The notes beneath the pieces were generated by a model. That model searched no databases and was not told where the DNA came from. It was given only the letters and a program-made list of their open reading frames with translations. From contig JANQHN010000246.1 in the NCBI GenBank assembly GCA_028282665.1, positions 1-43,484 on the forward strand: DNA of 43,484 bases, read 5' to 3'. The DNA is from Phycisphaerae bacterium. GTDB taxonomy: Bacteria > Planctomycetota > Phycisphaerae > UBA1845. The first letter of the stretch is position 1. Each line of letters starts with the position of its first letter. A program made the position numbers and the translations under genes. Shown piece by piece: positions 40,593 through 43,484 of the stretch.

Positions 40593-43484
40593 ATGAACAA
40601 AGAAACCAGTCCTTTCTATCCATACATTCGCGCCATCGCCAAAGCACTGGAATTCCCCGGCACGAAGATCGGCCTGAGCGTCCTGACGGACCTTCAGGAC
40701 CAGCTCTCGCAAGACGAACACAATAAACGTGTCATCGCCGCCCTCGACGAAATCACCACCAACACCGCGGCCATCCACACGGAATTAAAACGCGACAACA
40801 TCACGGTCGCCGAAGCTGACCTGACCGCCGCCGGCCTTGAAATCGCCGAAGCGTTTTACCTCGATCAGGTCGCAAAGAAATTTCTCTATGCCGATTTCAA
40901 AGGCATGCTGGATTCCACGAAGGCGATCCCGCTGAAGCTCGATGACATCTTCGTGGATCTTCGCGTCGTGCGGGAGCGATCGTCGCGTGAAAGCCTGGAC
41001 AAAGAATCCGTGCTTCGAAAACGCTGGACACTGTTGGACGAAGAGGAGATGGACGGCGTCGAAGAGGAGATGGGCGGTGTCGAAGAGGAGATAGCCGAAC
41101 TCGATGCGGAACGCAGTTACGGCTACTTATCCGGCGGCGCAGAGGAAACGATCGACAAAATCCTCGCCGAACCCGGCGGCTTCGTGCTCTTGGGCGGCCC
41201 GGGCTCGGGCAAAACCACCCTCGTCAAACGCCTCGCCCGCAGCCTCGCACTGGGGCGCGAAACGTCCGCGAAACGTTACCCGCAAATGCCGTGGGCCTTC
41301 CCGTACATCAGCGCCGCTGCCCGATTCGACGATCAAAAAAACACCGAGTCGCTTTACGATTTCATCAAGGTGGACATGCGGGAATCCGGCGGCGAAGCAC
41401 TTGTCCGAAACTTCGAAGAGCATTGGGTGGCCGGCAGTTGCCTGATCCTGCTGGACGGCCTGGACGAAATCGCGGACACGGGACGGCGCATCCAATGCGC
41501 TCGCGCGGCGGAGGACCTCATCAAGTCCGCCGGAGACAACCGCGTCCTGGTAACGTCCCGACCGGTCGGCTACAGCATCACGCGCCTGTCCGTACCCGCG
41601 ACCCACGTCCACGTGCAGACCTTCGCGCGGGACGACATCGAAACCTTCGTTAGACAATGGCACCTCGCCTATGAAAAACAAACGCACGAGGAATCTCCGG
41701 ATTTAGCCCAGGCCGAGAAGGAAGCCGGCGAGCTTTTCGATGAAATCACCTCCAACCCGCGCGTCGAATCCCTCGCCACCAACCCGCTCATGCTGACCAT
41801 CATCGCGCTCATCAAACGGGCGCACGTCATCCTGCCGCAGCGACGAGCAAAGCTTTACGAAACCGCGCTGACCGCCCTCATCGACAGTTGGAACAAGGCT
41901 CGCAGCATGCACCGCCCCATCGGTCGCGAGCTGAGCGTCGAGGAAATGAAAAAAGCACTCGAAGAGGTCGCTTTCTGGATGCACGAAAACAAGACCACTG
42001 GCACCTGCCCGCGCGAGCAGTTGCAGGACCACCTTGTCGAATGGCTCAAAAACAAGATGAACATGAAGGAGATGGAGGCGACGAAAACGGCGGAAGGGTA
42101 CATCCAGACCGCCGCCGAATACGCAGGGTTGCTCGACGAACGCGGTCCCGGCGTTTTCGCCTTCATGCACCAGACCTTTCAGGAATATCTCGCCGCCCGC
42201 CACCTGGCCAGACAGTATAACAAGGAGCCTCAGAGTGTAATGAAACTGGAGAATGATCCGCGTTGGCACGAGGTCATCCGCCTCACCGCCGGCTACATCG
42301 GCGTAGTAAATGAATATGACGACGTGGCCTCGGAGTTGATCGAGGCCATGATTGATGAGCGTGAAGAGAATGATCCGCTCGAACCGTTTCTTTGCACGCG
42401 CCTTCGCCTCGCCGCGTCCTGCGTGGCGGACGACGTAGGTGTGTCACAGGAGGTGGCGGATCGCGTCGTCGCGCAAATCGCGGAACGAATCGTCGCTTCG
42501 CCTTATGAGCAACTTGTCAAGGGTCTGAATAACGCCCTGGCTTCTTTAACTTCGTATTGCCCTGGCAACCACGACACCCTGAACGGCCTCATAGACCTAA
42601 CTACGCACAATAACTGGTCTGCTCGAATGGAAGCGGCGCGTCTTTTGGCCCGCCGCGAAGACACGGAAGGACGGGTTGTGGGTACGCTTAGTCGCCTCTT
42701 TGAGGAAGATTCCGATCCTGATGTGCGAGCACACGCTGCCGTCGGAATCTGGCGTACAGGTCTACGTATCGATGCCCCGATCATGAATTCGATATTCCGG
42801 GGAATGGCAAGTGATAGCGCTAATTTGCAGATGTCGGCAACGGATGAACTCGTCGCTGCTGCGTTGAAGCTGTTGGAGGATAGAGATGCATATGTTCGCT
42901 TGGCTGCGGCAAAAGTTCTAGGTAGGTGGGATATTCCGTTCGAGGCGTTGTCGGCGTTGCTGAAGTTGTTGGAGGATAGGGATTTGAATGTTCGCTGGCG
43001 TGCGGCGGCAGTTCTGGGCGAGTGGGATCTTCAACCCGAGGCGTTGCCGGCGTTGCTGAAGCTGTTGGAGGATGAGGACACATATGTTCGCCAGCGCGCG
43101 GCGGCAGTTCTGGATAAGTGGGATGTTCAGTCCAAGGCGTTGCCGGCGTTACTCAAGCTGTTGAAGCATGAGGACACGCATGTTCGCTGGCGTACGGCGA
43201 CAGTTCTGGGCGAGTGGAATGTTCAGCCCAAATTGTTGCCAGCGTTGCTGAAGCTATTGGAGGATAGAAATGCGAATGTTCGCTGGCATGCGACAGCTGT
43301 TCTGGGCGAGTGGGATCTTCAGACCGAAGCGTTGCCGGTGTTGCTGAAGCTGTTGGAGGATAGGTATGCGTCTGTTCGCCGGCGTGCGGCGGAAGTTCTG
43401 GGCGAGTGGGATCTTCAGCCCGAGACGTTGCTGGCATTGCTGAAGTTGTTGAAGGATGAGGACGCGTATGTTCGCCTAAATGCA
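40593..43484 (+). CDS. NACHT-domain STAND NTPase with C-terminal HEAT-like repeats (bacterial NLR-like), truncated at window edge
   Basis: Manual translation from ATG 40593 stays open to the window end. Walker A FVLLGGPGSGKTTLVKRLA, Walker B SCLILLDGLDEIAD, VLVTSRPVGY, then helical region (FMHQTFQEYLAARHLA), then tandem HEAT-like units. Absent from the ORF track because there is no stop in the window. Confidence 0.9.
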   Translation, partial: MNKETSPFYPYIRAIAKALEFPGTKIGLSVLTDLQDQLSQDEHNKRVIAALDEITTNTAAIHTELKRDNITVAEADLTAAGLEIAEAFYLDQVAKKFLYADFKGMLDSTKAIPLKLDDIFVDLRVVRERSSRESLDKESVLRKRWTLLDEEEMDGVEEEMGGVEEEIAELDAERSYGYLSGGAEETIDKILAEPGGFVLLGGPGSGKTTLVKRLARSLALGRETSAKRYPQMPWAFPYISAAARFDDQKNTESLYDFIKVDMRESGGEALVRNFEEHWVAGSCLILLDGLDEIADTGRRIQCARAAEDLIKSAGDNRVLVTSRPVGYSITRLSVPATHVHVQTFARDDIETFVRQWHLAYEKQTHEESPDLAQAEKEAGELFDEITSNPRVESLATNPLMLTIIALIKRAHVILPQRRAKLYETALTALIDSWNKARSMHRPIGRELSVEEMKKALEEVAFWMHENKTTGTCPREQLQDHLVEWLKNKMNMKEMEATKTAEGYIQTAAEYAGLLDERGPGVFAFMHQTFQEYLAARHLARQYNKEPQSVMKLENDPRWHEVIRLTAGYIGVVNEYDDVASELIEAMIDEREENDPLEPFLCTRLRLAASCVADDVGVSQEVADRVVAQIAERIVASPYEQLVKGLNNALASLTSYCPGNHDTLNGLIDLTTHNNWSARMEAARLLARREDTEGRVVGTLSRLFEEDSDPDVRAHAAVGIWRTGLRIDAPIMNSIFRGMASDSANLQMSATDELVAAALKLLEDRDAYVRLAAAKVLGRWDIPFEALSALLKLLEDRDLNVRWRAAAVLGEWDLQPEALPALLKLLEDEDTYVRQRAAAVLDKWDVQSKALPALLKLLKHEDTHVRWRTATVLGEWNVQPKLLPALLKLLEDRNANVRWHATAVLGEWDLQTEALPVLLKLLEDRYASVRRRAAEVLGEWDLQPETLLALLKLLKDEDAYVRLNA
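42852..43484 (+). repeat. 96-bp (32-aa) tandem HEAT-like repeat array, at least 7 units
   Basis: Units start at 42852, 42948, 43044, 43140, 43236, 43332, 43428; consensus LPALLKLLEDxxxxVRxRAAAVLGEWDLQPEA. Confidence 0.92.

Noticed and set aside
42820-43437. Minus-strand Pro/Thr-rich ORFs 42820-43083 and 43153-43437
   Set aside because: Shadow ORFs of the 96-bp HEAT repeat array.
42852-43484. CRISPR array
   Set aside because: Units are contiguous, in frame and code for HEAT repeats; no spacers.

Overview
The window looks chromosomal and bacterial, probably Planctomycetota/Phycisphaerae-like (inferred from gene style: zinc-ribbon mini-proteins, a DUF1559-type pseudopilin, PEP-CTERM, PEP-CTERM-type EPS genes). 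In order it carries: an edge-truncated BlaR1/M56 peptidase with BlaI and two operator-like boxes; a System II cytochrome c maturation pair (ResB/CcsA); small zinc-ribbon proteins; YjbQ; an EamA transporter; an unusual DUF1573-like gene (about 10183-12684); an ABC-2 exporter; an ExeA-like/EPS block (ATPase, Wza-like export protein, BY-kinase, two glycosyltransferases, sigma54 regulator, HAF-repeat protein); a nucleotide-sugar dehydrogenase and DegT aminotransferase; ChaN; MutM; a beta-propeller-like protein; a pseudopilin; a PEP-CTERM trypsin; a GNAT; and an edge-truncated NACHT-HEAT (bacterial NLR-like) protein. The most striking signal is at 10183-12684. Three ORFs in the supplied track (10141-10614, 10702-11874, 11878-12684) lie in one frame and are separated only by two TGA codons, at 10612 and 11872. 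Both TGAs fall at the same position of two divergent copies of a DUF1573-like domain, replacing the first Cys of the usual CGCT motif. Each TGA is followed, at the same 13-nt spacing, by a perfect 7-bp hairpin with identical outer stem, a G at the start of the loop, and a compensatory A-U to G-C change. This fits a secreted selenoprotein with two selenocysteines and two internal bacterial SECIS elements. The second notable signal is the NACHT protein, which ends in highly similar 96-bp HEAT units with variable surface-type positions. No tRNA, rRNA or CRISPR was recognised.
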